Source: Theristus sp. LFF4_11 (taxonomy: Eukaryota > Nematoda > Chromadorea > Monhysterida > Xyalidae). From it: a DNA stretch of 64,000 bases. The stretch spans positions 1 to 64,000 of the forward strand of contig JASANC010003976.1 of NCBI GenBank assembly GCA_030248135.1, read 5' to 3'. How positions within the stretch are numbered: the first letter of the stretch is position 1; every line of letters starts with the position of its first letter. The position numbers and the translations under genes were made by a program. The notes below the pieces were generated by a model. The model made no database searches and was not told the DNA's origin. It saw nothing but the letters and a program-made list of their open reading frames with translations. Shown piece after piece: positions 28,183 through 39,015 of the stretch.

Positions 28183-29536
28183 TTGTGAGGCAGGTGCTCG
28201 GCCACCAGTGTCCAGCTCGGGCGTCCGCGCCTCGCGGACAGCTCCACCGGCCTGGCCGCTGGCAGTCAAACATCTGCACCGCATGAGAGGGCCGCCAGCC
28301 TCCTCGTCCGCTTGACTCAAAGGCGGGGCCAACTTCACATAATGCGGATTTCGGTTTCTGTCACCCATTCTTTGTTTGTTAAATGTGTGACTACTGAGAA
28401 TAAAACGTTCAAATTACTTGTGTAGCTGTTATTTAGATTATTACAAAACGGTTACACGGTTATGATGGGCGACTGACACAGGCAAAGCTAAAACGTGCTG
28501 GATAAAACGTACTCAACGAGTAGTTGTTATTATTCCATAAAACTAACGGTGCTTCGCCTATGTCGCCCAGTCGCGAGTCGCCCTTGTTATTGAGGCGACA
28601 CGCGACAACAACGTTGCGTGTCGACAGCCAACAAACAATCAACCGAAGCGTTTATGCTTGGAAGAGTTTATTTGGTTGTCGAGAGTATGAGAACTGTTGA
28701 ATCAATAGTAGCACCAAGAATAAATGCACTAAAACGGTGATCACCAATAACGTTGCATGTGTGAAACATTAACATAAAAGAATAGTTTAGCATTATGATC
28801 ACCATTAATCAACACAAGGTTACTGTGGGCAGGAAAGTTATTATAATTGTGAAAACCTCCATTTGTGAGGCAGGTGCTCGGCCACCAGTGTCCAGCTCGG
28901 GCGTCCGCGCCTCGCGGACAGCTCCACCGGCCTGGCCGCTGGCAGTCAAACATCTGCACCGCATGAGAGGGCCGCCAGCCTCCTCGTCCGCTTGACTCAA
29001 AGGCGGGGCCAACTTCTCATGATGCGGATTTCGGTTTCTGTCACCCATTCTTTGTTTGTTAAATGTGTGACTACTGAGAATAAAACGTTCAAATTACTTG
29101 TGTAGCTGTTATTTAGATTATTACAAAACGGTTACACGGTTATGATGGGCGACTGACACAGGCAAAGCTAAAACGTGCTGGATAAAACGTACTCAACGAG
29201 TAGTTGTTATTATTCCATAAAACTAACGGTGCTTCGCCTATGTCGCCCAGTCGCGAGTCGCCCTTGTTATTGAGGCGACACGCGACAACAACGTTGCGTG
29301 TCGACAGCCAACAAACAATCAACCGAAGCGTTTATGCTTGGAAGAGTTTATTTGGTTGTCGAGAGTATGAGAACTGTTGAATCAATAGTAGCACCAAGAA
29401 TAAATGCACTAAAACGGTGATCACCAATAACGTTGCATGTGTGAAACATTAGCATAAAAGAATAGTTTAGCATTATGATCACCATTAATCAACACAAGGT
29501 TACTGTGGGCAGGAAAGTTATTATAATTGTGAAAAC
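28183..29536. repeat. 680-bp direct tandem duplication
   Basis: 28183-28856 and 28863-29536 are almost identical (about 674 bp each, only a few mismatches seen, for example at 28341-28345 versus 29021-29025) and are separated by CTCCAT. Each unit has a GC-rich 5' part (about 130 bp), in which both strands are open for about 60 codons, and an AT-rich remainder. The minus-strand frame begins MGDRNRNPH and reads through LSQADEEAGGPLMRCRCL. Whether it is translated is unknown. No terminal inverted repeats or target duplication were found. Confidence 0.9.
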
Positions 29537-30062
29537 ATGAACACTACACAATGAAGCTGAGTTTTGGTACAGGTATTCTGGCCCAATGTATGTAGAGCAA
29601 CGCACGTTTCTGTCGTCGTGTGTCCGTCTGTTCGTTGCTGACTTTGGTTTTTATGTAGTTCTGCTACCACAGAAACGTGTAATGTTTTATTTTTGGTATC
29701 GATGGATAGGATGTTGGGTTATACCTTCGCACAGCACAAAACAATTATTCAGTTTCATCACTAATGATAATAGTTTGTCGATTGAAATTTTTTTAAAAAA
29801 TTTGCAGTAAGCTTTTTGAAGTAATATTGTGAGAGTTCGCTGCCGCTCCTCGCACGACACGTTTATTCGTATAGATATCGACATGGCAAAAACCGATGAA
29901 TAGAAGCAAAATTCCATTGATACATATAGGTAAAGTTTGTTGACGTCTAGCGATAACGAGAAAAATTATTGAAACCACCAAACCGAAAATCAGTGTGTTC
30001 CCGTGTGACAGTAAAAAACCAAAAAAAATCAGGCGGACAAGTCACGCAGTTTTTTGTTTTTC
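29537..30062. other. Intergenic, no gene recognised
   Basis: AT-rich. 29574-29640 shares the motif TTTCTGTCGTCGTGTGTCCG with the minus strand of the calpain exon at 26452-26506. The significance is unclear. Confidence 0.4.
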
Positions 30063-30658
30063 AGAATCCTTCAATTTATCAACGTCGCTGTAGTAATTCA
30101 AGTGGTAAAGCACGGCACAGGCAACCAGCGTGCTCAGGGGCACAGCAACACTGCACGCAATTGCCATTTGGAAACGCTTGTCGCGATGCTGTTTGATTGT
30201 GGCCTGTTGCATAAAAAACTATAGGCAAACAAACAAAACGTATGAACGAAACGAACGAGTGAGTATGAATACGTATAAGTGCACGTGAGTAACACGCACG
30301 AATGAGGCCATATGTTTTGCAAGTGTTCTTTATTTATTCACACTAGCACTCAATTAACGTGGTCTCTTTTCGCCATTACTTTCTTTCCGTCTTCCCTCAA
30401 ATTAGAATTAATAAATCTTGGTTCTGGAGTTTCTTTGAAGGAAAGATGTGCACGAAAAGCGAGACTGAAACGCTGCATTGAACGCACATCAATACAGTTC
30501 TGCGCATGCAGACCAGCAGTGCCGTTCAGTTTCGCGTTCGACAGCACTGCCTGCCAGCGAGTGTCTGCAGTTGCCTCGGTACGCAAACGGTCTTCATTCT
30601 CTGAAGCAACGCGATCACTGCTGACGTTCGGCTCAGCATGCCATTCCAGCATGCACAT
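30063..30658 (-). CDS. Possible small single-pass membrane protein (two or more exons)
   Basis: Low confidence. On the minus strand, a last exon after the acceptor GCCTATAG (about 30220) reads KQHRDKRFQMAIACSVAVPL followed by a hydrophobic stretch to LYHLNYYSDV and ends EKQKTA-stop at about 30046-30050: a basic segment, one transmembrane helix, then a short polar tail. Upstream, 30350-30658 is open for about 100 codons (EWHAEPNVSSDRVASENEDR... ENREDGKK-like polar sequence). Splice junctions between them were not resolved. I do not recognise a family. Confidence 0.3.
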
Positions 30659-30680
30659 TCGCGAGCGAAGTGCACAGCGG

Positions 30681-30914
30681 ATGCCGCCGTCATGCCATAT
30701 TTTGACCCGGGGTCAAAATGGCAAAACATGTTGTCATATATTGACCTCGGTCAATTTATGGCAATTTGTCGCTGCCATGGAATGACCTGCTCTGCGATAT
30801 TTTGGCAATATAAAATGTGGCAGTGTGGGTCATTCTATGGCAGTTGCAAAGTTGCCATATTTTGACCCCCGGTCAAAATATAGCGGGGGTCAAAATATGG
30901 CATGACACCGGCAT
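30681..30914. mobile_element. Foldback/palindromic element
   Basis: ATGCCG..GTCATGCCATATTTTGACC at the left pairs with its reverse complement at the right. Internal GGTCAAAATATGGCA-type motifs recur in both directions, so the whole 230 bp can fold into a multi-stem hairpin. No coding sequence. Confidence 0.7.
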
Positions 30915-30999
30915 AATAGCGATCATTGGTCGTTCGCGGTAAAATTACAAAATAACTTTGCCTCGCTCTGTGAATATACAGGTATGATCTATTTTTTTA

Positions 31000-31192
31000 A
31001 ACGTGTCCCACTGAAATGACGTCATGTGCAGCAAAACATGCGCTTGTCGTTCACTGCAAGCCAACTTTCCGTTTAGCAGATTCCTTCCCGTAAACAGATG
31101 AATCAGTCACACCAAACTGACATTTTAGTGCCTGTACACTTTGACAAACGGGTGTTTTTAAACCAAATGACGTCATTTTAGTCCGGACACGT
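31000..31192. mobile_element. MITE with ACGTGTCC ends
   Basis: ACGTGTCCCACTGAAATGACGTCAT at the left and ATGACGTCATTTTAGTCCGGACACGT at the right are imperfect inverted repeats of about 26 bp, roughly 190 bp apart. The target site is uncertain. Confidence 0.6.
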
Positions 31193-32142
31193 TTGAATAA
31201 ATCCATAATAGATAACCCACAGTTATGCTTTATGCAGGAAAATTTTTCTATGGTTTATTGTGTACCCCCTTTTGAACTGTGTCATAAATTTTTTCGCAGT
31301 TTAGTGTTATAAAATTTTTTCCACTGTTATAATAAAAAATATTTCCTAAGGTAAAAAAACCTAAAAATTTTCAAATTTCGCGTTATTTTTCCCGATGCTT
31401 CCCAAAGCTCAAATTCCGAGGTTTTGCTTTAAATGACAAAAAAGGTTTGTTTTCACGTGGACGTGAGCTTGCAATTTCAGCATGTGAAACAAAACGTTAT
31501 TCGAGAAACCGAAAGTTTCTAGGGGTAAAAGACAGCGGAGAGTTCTAATTCGACCTTTATTTGTTTAAAAAGTTTTGAAAAATGTAGAAAAATGGATATT
31601 TTTTCAAGTTGATCGTATCATTATGCAAGTTTTTGCTATGCCAATGACAGTTTCACATCAGCAAAAAAGTTTGCAAGACTAAAACTAAGACGCTTTAAAA
31701 CTAAGAACAGCTGAAGAACTCAAATCCACGCATATATTTAGTTAGATAACCAATAGAAAAAAGTGTCAAAAAAGATTTTGGGCGAATCGGCAATGGAAAG
31801 TAGCGACATCGGTGCAAAAACAAAAAAAGAGAAAATAATGAATTGCGGGGTATTTCGATGCGCTGATGGTTTTCTGTTGGTTTTCTTATGTGCGCACTGC
31901 GCAACGCTAGTTGTGACAAAAATAAAATAAAAGTTTAGCCCCTAACTTTGCGCAAAGAAGCAAGGCGCCAAGAGTGGACCTTACAATGTGCAGCAAAAAA
32001 CGCAATGCAACTCTCTCATTTTTGTTTTTGCATTGAATTTCAACATGCTATGATTTCTAACTAAACTGAAAAAGACAATTGAAAAATACTTATGGAAGGT
32101 TTTTCAGCAAAACAAACGCAGGGGGAAAAGTGGCTTTTGTAT
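31193..32142. other. Intergenic AT-rich region
   Basis: About 950 bp without supported coding sequence. Short open frames such as 31701-31919 (-) lack family resemblance. Probably old transposon sequence. Confidence 0.4.
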
Positions 32143-32416
32143 ATTATCTTTCTTATTAAACGTGACCCAATATGCATTTGCACGCACAGATAGAGAAAAT
32201 GTTTCGCTGCGCGGCAATTTGAAATCAGCAAAATTTAACGTATTCTGACGGCAGATTTGTGCAAGAAATTGAGAAAAAATTAATCAGAATTTTTGTCACT
32301 TAGCAAATTTTTTATTTTTCATATTCGAATTACGTTCGGGCGTGAAACAGCTTTTCAAGCTGTGCGGCTTTTCCACGCATCATTCGACATTACTCCTTCT
32401 TCACACGAAAAGATAA
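32143..32416. mobile_element. MITE, ATTATCTTTC-ended family, copy 1
   Basis: Ends ATTATCTTTC...GAAAAGATAAT. The interior (AAACGTGACCCAATATGC... CGTATTCTGACGGCAGATTTG... CAGCTTTTCAAGCTGTGCGG) is present in reverse orientation at 51608-51893. Non-coding. Confidence 0.65.
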
Positions 32417-32423
32417 TACCACA

Positions 32424-34612
32424 TCAGAGAATACTGGTTGACAAACCAAGTTTCTCACTGATTTCACAAATCCATATGCTACCTATTATATGTTTCTTGC
32501 GCATTTTTTGATAATTTGTTGTACAATAATGAGTGCAGATTTTACGTTGGTCTCCAGCAGCAGCACAGTAGTCACCAACAGTCGCATAGAAGTAGGTCAT
32601 GTTGCCTGCAATCAGCGACACGCACGACGGCTTGCGGTTGATCCATGTGCCACTGTTGCAGCACGGTAGCAGACGGTAGCGCTTGGCGCAGCACGAGTTC
32701 TCCAGTAACACTTTCGACAGGTGTGGAGCAGCTGTCTGCAACTTGCTTTTTCATTTTTATATGCAACGCAAATAAAAGGCAAAGCAAAGTTTATGCCCGA
32801 TGAACGCACAAAATTCTTCTGCTCTATCATTTCACATTCGTCGTTCGTGTAGTGGCGTCGATCGAGTGGGCATTTGCCAACGAGTTTCTTCAGGCAGCAC
32901 GTGTTTGGTATGAGACAAATGTCCTGGCGACTGTGGCAGCAGCAGATCCAGCTTAGATCGGCGCGCACTGCATCGATGTGCTCAGTGGTAATGTTGACAG
33001 CGGCCAAATGCTGTAGCACGTGTGGCGCCTGTGGCACATACAAACATAAAGCTCAATCATACTCCCCTCAAATGGTCAACCATATCAACCGTGGTTACAC
33101 TCGAAAAATGTTCTCTGAGCACCCGGTGGGAGGCGCGGTGGCAGCGAACTCATCACACGACATTACTGTATTTCAGAAAGCTCATTGCAAAAATTTTGTA
33201 ATTCAATCGGCCATAACTTTCATAACTCTCATACACACAAAGACGGCTCTCTACAAATGTAAGAGTCGATACGTAAGAACCAGCTCTCCTGACATGAGCC
33301 CGCTCTCATACATGTTGATAGGCGGCTTTTGTGTACATGTATGTAAGAGCCAAATCCCAGTACATGTGAGATGCAGCTCTCACAGCAGCCATTGCATATG
33401 AAAGAGGCGGCTCTCATGCATCCAAAAGGGGCTCTAGATTTTTGGATCTTGCGTAAATACAGCGTATGAACGAAGCAGCTCCTGCCTGGTGATCGTGAGA
33501 GGCGGCTCTTACATTTGTGAAAAGCGGCTCTTACATTTGTAAGAGACGGCTCTCACACATACAATGTATACAAGAGAGGCCGCTTTTGCATATCAACAAA
33601 ACAATCATACATCAAGCAATGTTACCAGCGATCGACGAATCTCGTAGCCTGACGTCCACCAGTTTTTTATGTCCGTCAGTCCGCAACAACCGTACAGACT
33701 CTGTGTTTCGTTGAGAAAAGCCTGCATACGCCCGCGAACTGACACCGCCACCATTCCTGCAGAAGCGCATTTGAAACGCTCTTGAACACAGAACAGCGTG
33801 TGGGACTGTGTTGATTGCCATTGCCAATGGCGAAACATCCGGGACCGACCTGCGGCGACACGATCGTACATGTCAAAGCCGCCGTGCGAAAAGTTGTAAT
33901 GGCGGCCAAGAACGTACGTCGACCATGGGTGAATGCTGATTGCCAAGGACGTCATTGACAGCAGCACATTCACGCCTGTAGCACGCCCAAATGCGTTCAG
34001 CATTGCACTGAGAACAGAGCAAAGTGCTCGTGGTACAATTGCTGACCAATGGCAAAGGTGCGTTGTCGATTGATGGATTGTGTGGTGCATGTGAGTGCCG
34101 CGGCAACTGCCACAATCTGCACAACGCTGCCGACCACGCCAAACAGACCGCACATCCACGTGAGCACTTTGAAGTCCGTGAAACGCAGCAACGCATAGAT
34201 CGCTTCAGCATCCGGTTTGTCGCGCCCTGCAAATACCGGCACCAGTTGTGCATCATGCAGTCACAATGCCAGATGGCAACACAAACCAACCAAGACCAGA
34301 CAGACGTGACAGGCCCGGCAAAAATGCGCTAGCACTCAGCATCAGAGGTTCCACCTGCGCTCAAAAGAAACTCGCAGATTCATCATTTAGTAATCGACTA
34401 ACTTTGACATGCAAAAACCGTTTATTAAAAAGTGCATAGTTCTCGAGCTGTTTGCAAACCTGAACAACAAGTCCAGCATAGAACATCAGCTGGAAGAGTG
34501 CGACAAAGATGATGGTCATCTTCTGCATAGCGATCAGTCTGCGTTTGTGCTGTGGCGCGAGCACCACCGCGGTGACGTCGCTGTCCGTGTACTCGTCATA
34601 CTGCATGGGCAT
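32424..34612 (-). CDS. Tetraspanin-like multi-pass membrane protein with cysteine-rich C-terminal region
   Basis: Exon 1 34612-34460 encodes a short cytoplasmic N-terminus (MPMQYDEYTDSDVT) and a hydrophobic segment MTIIFVALFQLMFYAGLVV. Exon 2 begins 34354. Later exons give a second helix WMCGLFGVVGSVVQIVAVAAA, a third VLSAMLNAFGRATGVNVLLSMT, and an extracellular loop with the motif YGCCGLTDIKNWW. The CCG is the signature of the tetraspanin large loop. Exons at about 33043-32800 and 32741-32424 continue with ICCCHSRQDIC, NTCCLKK, NSCCAKRY and PCCNSGTW. A fourth membrane helix was not found, so this is either a divergent tetraspanin or a different family sharing CCG. Internal splice sites were only partly resolved. 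Confidence 0.6.
33230..33600. repeat. Degenerate GAGCGGCTCTT minisatellite
   Basis: In a tetraspanin-gene intron, about 14 copies of a GAGxCGGCTCT-type palindromic core (for example AGAGGCGGCTCT, AAAGCGGCTCTTAC, AGAGACGGCTCTCAC) are spaced by ACATTTGTA-like spacers. Each core is self-complementary. Confidence 0.6.
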
Positions 34613-35296
34613 CAGCGTGCTCTGCTGCTCACCAAACGCCAGTTTACTCGGTTCAACTGCTGAAACAGAAACTGAAAATATGCAGCACTGTGCACGGCTG
34701 ACAAAACACAGAGCTACAGTTGAAGATGCACAACGGTCGTCGTAGCCTGGCTGCTAGTGCGTAGAGTAACATACAGTGTACCTGTCATCTCGGAAAATCA
34801 GCAGCTATAGTTTTTTTTGTCGGTTGTTTATGTGATGCTGATCGCTGGAAAACCAAGCCAAGAAAAAGGATGATGATTACCAGTTTGTCGCTGAAATCTT
34901 CTATTTTGAAAAACTTTCCTTTAAAAAATGAAAAAAAAAACACTGTCAGATGAAGCTAACGCAAACAATACGGTACTTATCTACGTGTAGAAAACATGAG
35001 CGTCATTTTTGTAATAAAAATTGTTCTTTTCATTTCAGTTTTGCAGTCGCTTTAGTTTTGAAAACGTCGAAGGTCCGTTTCAAGTTTCAAAATGTTTTCA
35101 GATCATCAGCAACAATAACTGAGTTTGCAATTTATTGATTTACACAACTTTACTTGGGTTTCAAAGTTTCGTAGTTCATTCAACAGTGCCAATATAAATT
35201 CATAAAAAAATGGACGTGCTACTCGATCCATCCCGTCCGGTGGCACAATCCGAATTCTTTTGCTTGATGATTTATCATTTTCCGGCTGGCACACAT
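34613..35296. other. Intergenic region between globin and tetraspanin-like genes
   Basis: About 680 bp that should contain the tetraspanin-like promoter and the globin 3' UTR. No gene or repeat was recognised. Confidence 0.5.
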
Positions 35297-36574
35297 TCAC
35301 AGGTGCCGATCGGTGCTCGTTTCATGATCACAATTTTGCGTTGTTTTCGTTAGCAGCTCTGTTTGCGGCACCGTTCGCGTGCTGTGCTGTGACGCGAGCG
35401 CCTGTAGATAGCCATCGCGGGTGTCAGTGGTGATCCAGTGCGCGAGCTTTGCCCACAGCAGAGGCACCTGTGCGCGTTGTTGGTGGCTGAGTGCAGCTGC
35501 GCGTTGTGCGTCGGCCGTCGGTGGCAGTGCACGCTCGGACAGCACCACCGAGACACCGCGCGCTATGCCATCGCCGAACACACGCCAGTGATGAGGCCGC
35601 ATGGCGCACTGCCACTGGCCTGCTGCAGCACGCAAACGCAGTCGAACTCGCATTCGCTTCGTTCAACCATCAGCCAATCAACTGTGATCCAGCGCAGTCA
35701 TCGATTTTCTTTTTAAAATTATTGCTAGACAACACACCACAATGCTTTTCAGTTTTCACCGTTTGACTAATTTCATCAACTGATCGATTCTGATCAATCA
35801 TTTATTGTCGTTTTGATGAAAATGTGAAAGCTTGCACGAAGCGTACCATTGTGGGCAAAGCGAACATGCCGAGCGCCAAGCTGCTGCAGATACATGGACA
35901 GTTCCGATGGCTGGTGAAGGTTGTTGACGGCGTAGTCCAGTAGCTCGCAGAAGCGACTCAGATGCACGAAGAATTCATCGCTGCGCAGTGCCAGACGCAC
36001 ACCATAGCTGTGAAAATGCTCCAAGTGACTCGATAGCTGCAAACAATTAGAAATAACTGGAAATAACCAACCGTGCAAAGCTTGGAAACGCCTTCAGCAG
36101 CTCTGGCGTCTCATCGAAAATGTACGCAAAGATCTCGGTGCCAATTTGATCGCGAATCATTTCGTCCGTGGGATACGTGCGCCTGATCAGGGCAATCTCG
36201 TGGCGGTCAGGCCTCCAGGGCAGCGCATCGCCATCACTGTTGTTGCCAGAATGCCGTTCGCCAAAAGTGCTTTGGCCAATATTGTCATGGTCAGATGGAA
36301 ATGCTGCATTGCGGTCATTGATGACAATCTGTGGAATCGGAATGTCTGAACGCTTTGAGGCAGAGGCAGCCAGCCGCTGGTAGCGCTGTTTGCTCGCGAG
36401 CTCCTTACGTGACTGCGAGACACTGAGCGCGGCATGCTGCAGGCGGCGCCTCTGGCTGCTGCCGTCTTTTGCCACGCTCGTATGGCTGTCGGCGGCTGCG
36501 TCCTCGGCCACAGTCTCCTCGTCACTCACAATCCGCTGCACTGCTCTTCGGAACCGATTCATAACTGCGACCAC
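35297..36574 (-). CDS. Globin with extended N-terminus (nematode glb type)
   Basis: Exons 36574-36072, 36028-35847 and 35619-35297 join in phase to 335 residues. The first about 115 residues are polar and low-similarity. The globin fold starts near ALIRRTYP, with helix C/D IFDETPELLKAFPSF, E helix HLEHFHSYGVRLALRS, the F-helix proximal histidine in LQQLGARHVRF, and the G/H part HHWRVFGDGIARG and LLWAKLAHWI. A C-terminal tail of about 40 polar residues follows. Globins bind O2, or act as redox or sensory proteins; nematode members with long extensions are often neuronal and of unknown role. The distal residue was not assigned with confidence. Intron 1 uses a GAG acceptor, the only phase-compatible one. 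An alternative start is Met at 36562. Confidence 0.85.
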
Positions 36575-36619
36575 TTTTTCTGAAATTGTTCGATTTGAAA
36601 ATACAACTGTGTGTTGTCA

Positions 36620-38335
36620 TCAGAGAAAGAACAGAAGTATTCGAAAACACGGTTGCCTGCTTAGACGTCTGTAGACGAAAATAAGAAGAGCAAGACAGGA
36701 TGTTTTTGCCAAAGAGTAAACAGGACGCAGCGTTGAAACCGCAATGCAGTAGAACGGTGTTCTTTTAATTTCCTTGGTTGCTTCTTTTTTTATGAAATGA
36801 AAACGGTACAACAGATATCCGTACATTGTTTTTGCGGTAAACCTGATGGTTAACAAAGTGTATCGCTTCAGGACATCACAAAACATCACCATGGAACGTG
36901 GACCAGCAAAAAACAGTGCAAACGAGAGAACATTGATAAATAATGCACTGCAAAATGGATTATTCTTTTCACTGACACGGTACGGAAATGGAACCGAAAT
37001 GCGATCGTTCACGCTTATTGAAAAAATGTTATAAAAAACCGATGACCATGCGCAAAGCAAGGCTGCTTCAAAAATATACAGCTTCAAAATATAACTTTGA
37101 ACAAAAAAACGGTAAGTGAAAGGCACATCAAACAGAACAAACGCAAGCTGACATTCGCATTAAGCTTATTGGTCGTTTGTGCTGACTTGTGTGCACCGCA
37201 CAGACTTTCTGGTTCCATCTTTGTTTGGTGAAACTCGGTCGCTGTAAATATTGCCAATCTCAGATTACGTTGAAGTTAGCATGTTTGATTGTAAATCACT
37301 ATGGCACAGCAGGCTGTCGTACATTGCTTAGGTAAAAAATAGATGCTTTTACAGAAAAATCATAATGGATTTCGCAAGAAAGTCATTGGATCGGGTAATG
37401 CACAATAAAAAATTTGCAGGGATTCCAACAAAAGCATGTGCAATAGTAATGCAAACTGGGTTCTTACAATCTAGGAAGCGGTGTTCATTTCTATAATAGA
37501 CTTTACCAATGTCATTTTTATCTTTGTGCTTCAATTGTTTGTATTCTTTTGATTTTGACCCCCAAAATACAATAAGGATATAACAAGTGTTGAAAGGTAC
37601 GAGGTGCCAGTTAATAAGTTTGGTGACAAATTTTTCTTTGTTTTCTGTCGGCGAACAAATTGCAGAAATTTGTTGTGACTTTGACATTGCGTGCGAAGCA
37701 TTTCCGATTTTTTCTTTCGGTCGTTTTTTACGACGGCCATAAGTCAAGAACCACGAAACAATCTGAGCCACAGCGTCGCGTTGCTGTGCTTCCTTGAAAA
37801 GCCATTGAAAAAAACAACATGCTCACTGTGTGTAATACATGCCATCCTTGTTTGAGCCTGTGAACATTTCACACCACTATTACGATACGATCTTTCCAAT
37901 AATTTTCGCAGTATCGAAATACAAAAAAGCTGCAAACCTAGAGGCAAATTGCTTCTCAAGTGTATACGCAGCATGCTAGGCTACCATGTATCAAAGCTGT
38001 ATCAGATGGGCATTTCGAAAGTTATGCACTTACTGATTTTGCACAGTGGCCAACGAAAACAGGCCAGCAGCAGTTCAACTGGAGTAAACAAGCACAAATG
38101 AAATACCGAAAATGTTGCAAGATGCCACAACTGATTTGCTTCCGTTAGCATTTCAATTTGGCAATTGCCACGGGAACTGAACTGTGTTTGTTTGTGCTTG
38201 AGCTATTGTATATCTCTCTCTGCATATTATACTTGAGAAAGACACTCTGGTTTTGCAACAATTTGTGCGTGCTGTGACGCAATATAACAATGCGCTTGTC
38301 AACAGTTGCACCCGTGCGTCTTCCATGTCCAACAA
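36620..38335 (-). CDS. Candidate multi-exon membrane protein, unrecognised
   Basis: Low confidence. Four consecutive minus-strand open blocks (38335-38153, 37974-37744, 37771-37349, 37126-36620) are longer than most random frames here, and the last is hydrophobic: LKLYIFEAALLCAWSSVFYN, ALFINVLSFALFFAG, LALLIFVYRR. The 37771-37349 block contains LVPFNTCYILIVFWG and CITIAHAFVGIPANFLLC. The first starts MLDMEDARVQLLTSALLYCV. They could be exons of one multi-pass protein. I could not match the sequence to a known family, and splice junctions are not resolved. It may also be a decayed transposon gene. Confidence 0.25.
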
Positions 38336-39015
38336 GTAAATTTGTAACTTCTAGATACTACAGCTGCTGCTCATAAATAATGTCGGCATAAAGATGTTGG
38401 TTGTTGATTGCGCTGAAGAAGCTCATGCCAGAATTCTTCTAACGAGTTTCGGAAGACAAATTTGTTTGATGTTGTGTGATGAAAAAATTAAGCCCTCAGT
38501 TTCCAACATTGAAATAACTCTGGTAAAGAAATGTCATATAAATGCACGGTCTGTTTTAGCGTGTTAGACTATTGTCTGAGCGCTTGGGGAATCGAGCCTC
38601 GCCGAGTGTATAGGCACTTAGTGACAGAGAAAACTCGATAGGCACCTACTCGACGGCGTTATGTACGGTTTTCTGGCTTAGTACTGGTTAAAAACGTCGC
38701 CTAAATCAACGTTCGTTCGTTCGTTCACAAATTAAAATGCAAAAGAACTTGTTACACTCAGTAATGGTAATAAGCAGTTCACAGCATGTCGGGGCGAGTA
38801 ATTATGCATTTTGGTTGTGTAAACATGTCTGCGAACAATAGGTACAATTAACCACTTTTTAGTACAGCAGTCAATTGTGAAACGTGCGTTCATTTTATGG
38901 TGATAAAAACAATAAACGCTTTTGCACTTTATCACACAATTTCGATTTTTGGTAAAAGGTAAAAAGCTTTGTTGAAAAGAAAAGGAGTTGTTAGAAGACG
39001 GCGGCTGCACCCAAA
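38336..39015. other. Intergenic region with SINE fragment
   Basis: Upstream of the first MAM-like gene. It contains the SINE copy at 38565-38705; otherwise no supported feature. Confidence 0.5.
38565..38705 (+). repeat. tRNA-derived SINE, copy 2 (5' truncated)
   Basis: GCGTGTTAGACTATTGTCTG...GAATCGAGCCTCGCCGAG (B box region), then GTGTATAGGCACTTAGTGACAG and the family body to GTCGCCTAAA. It is more diverged than the copies at 24148 and 47146. It lies on the plus strand. Confidence 0.7.

Noticed and set aside
28183..29536. Pair of LTRs
   Set aside because: The copies are separated by only 6 bp, lack TG...CA ends and have no flanking duplication.
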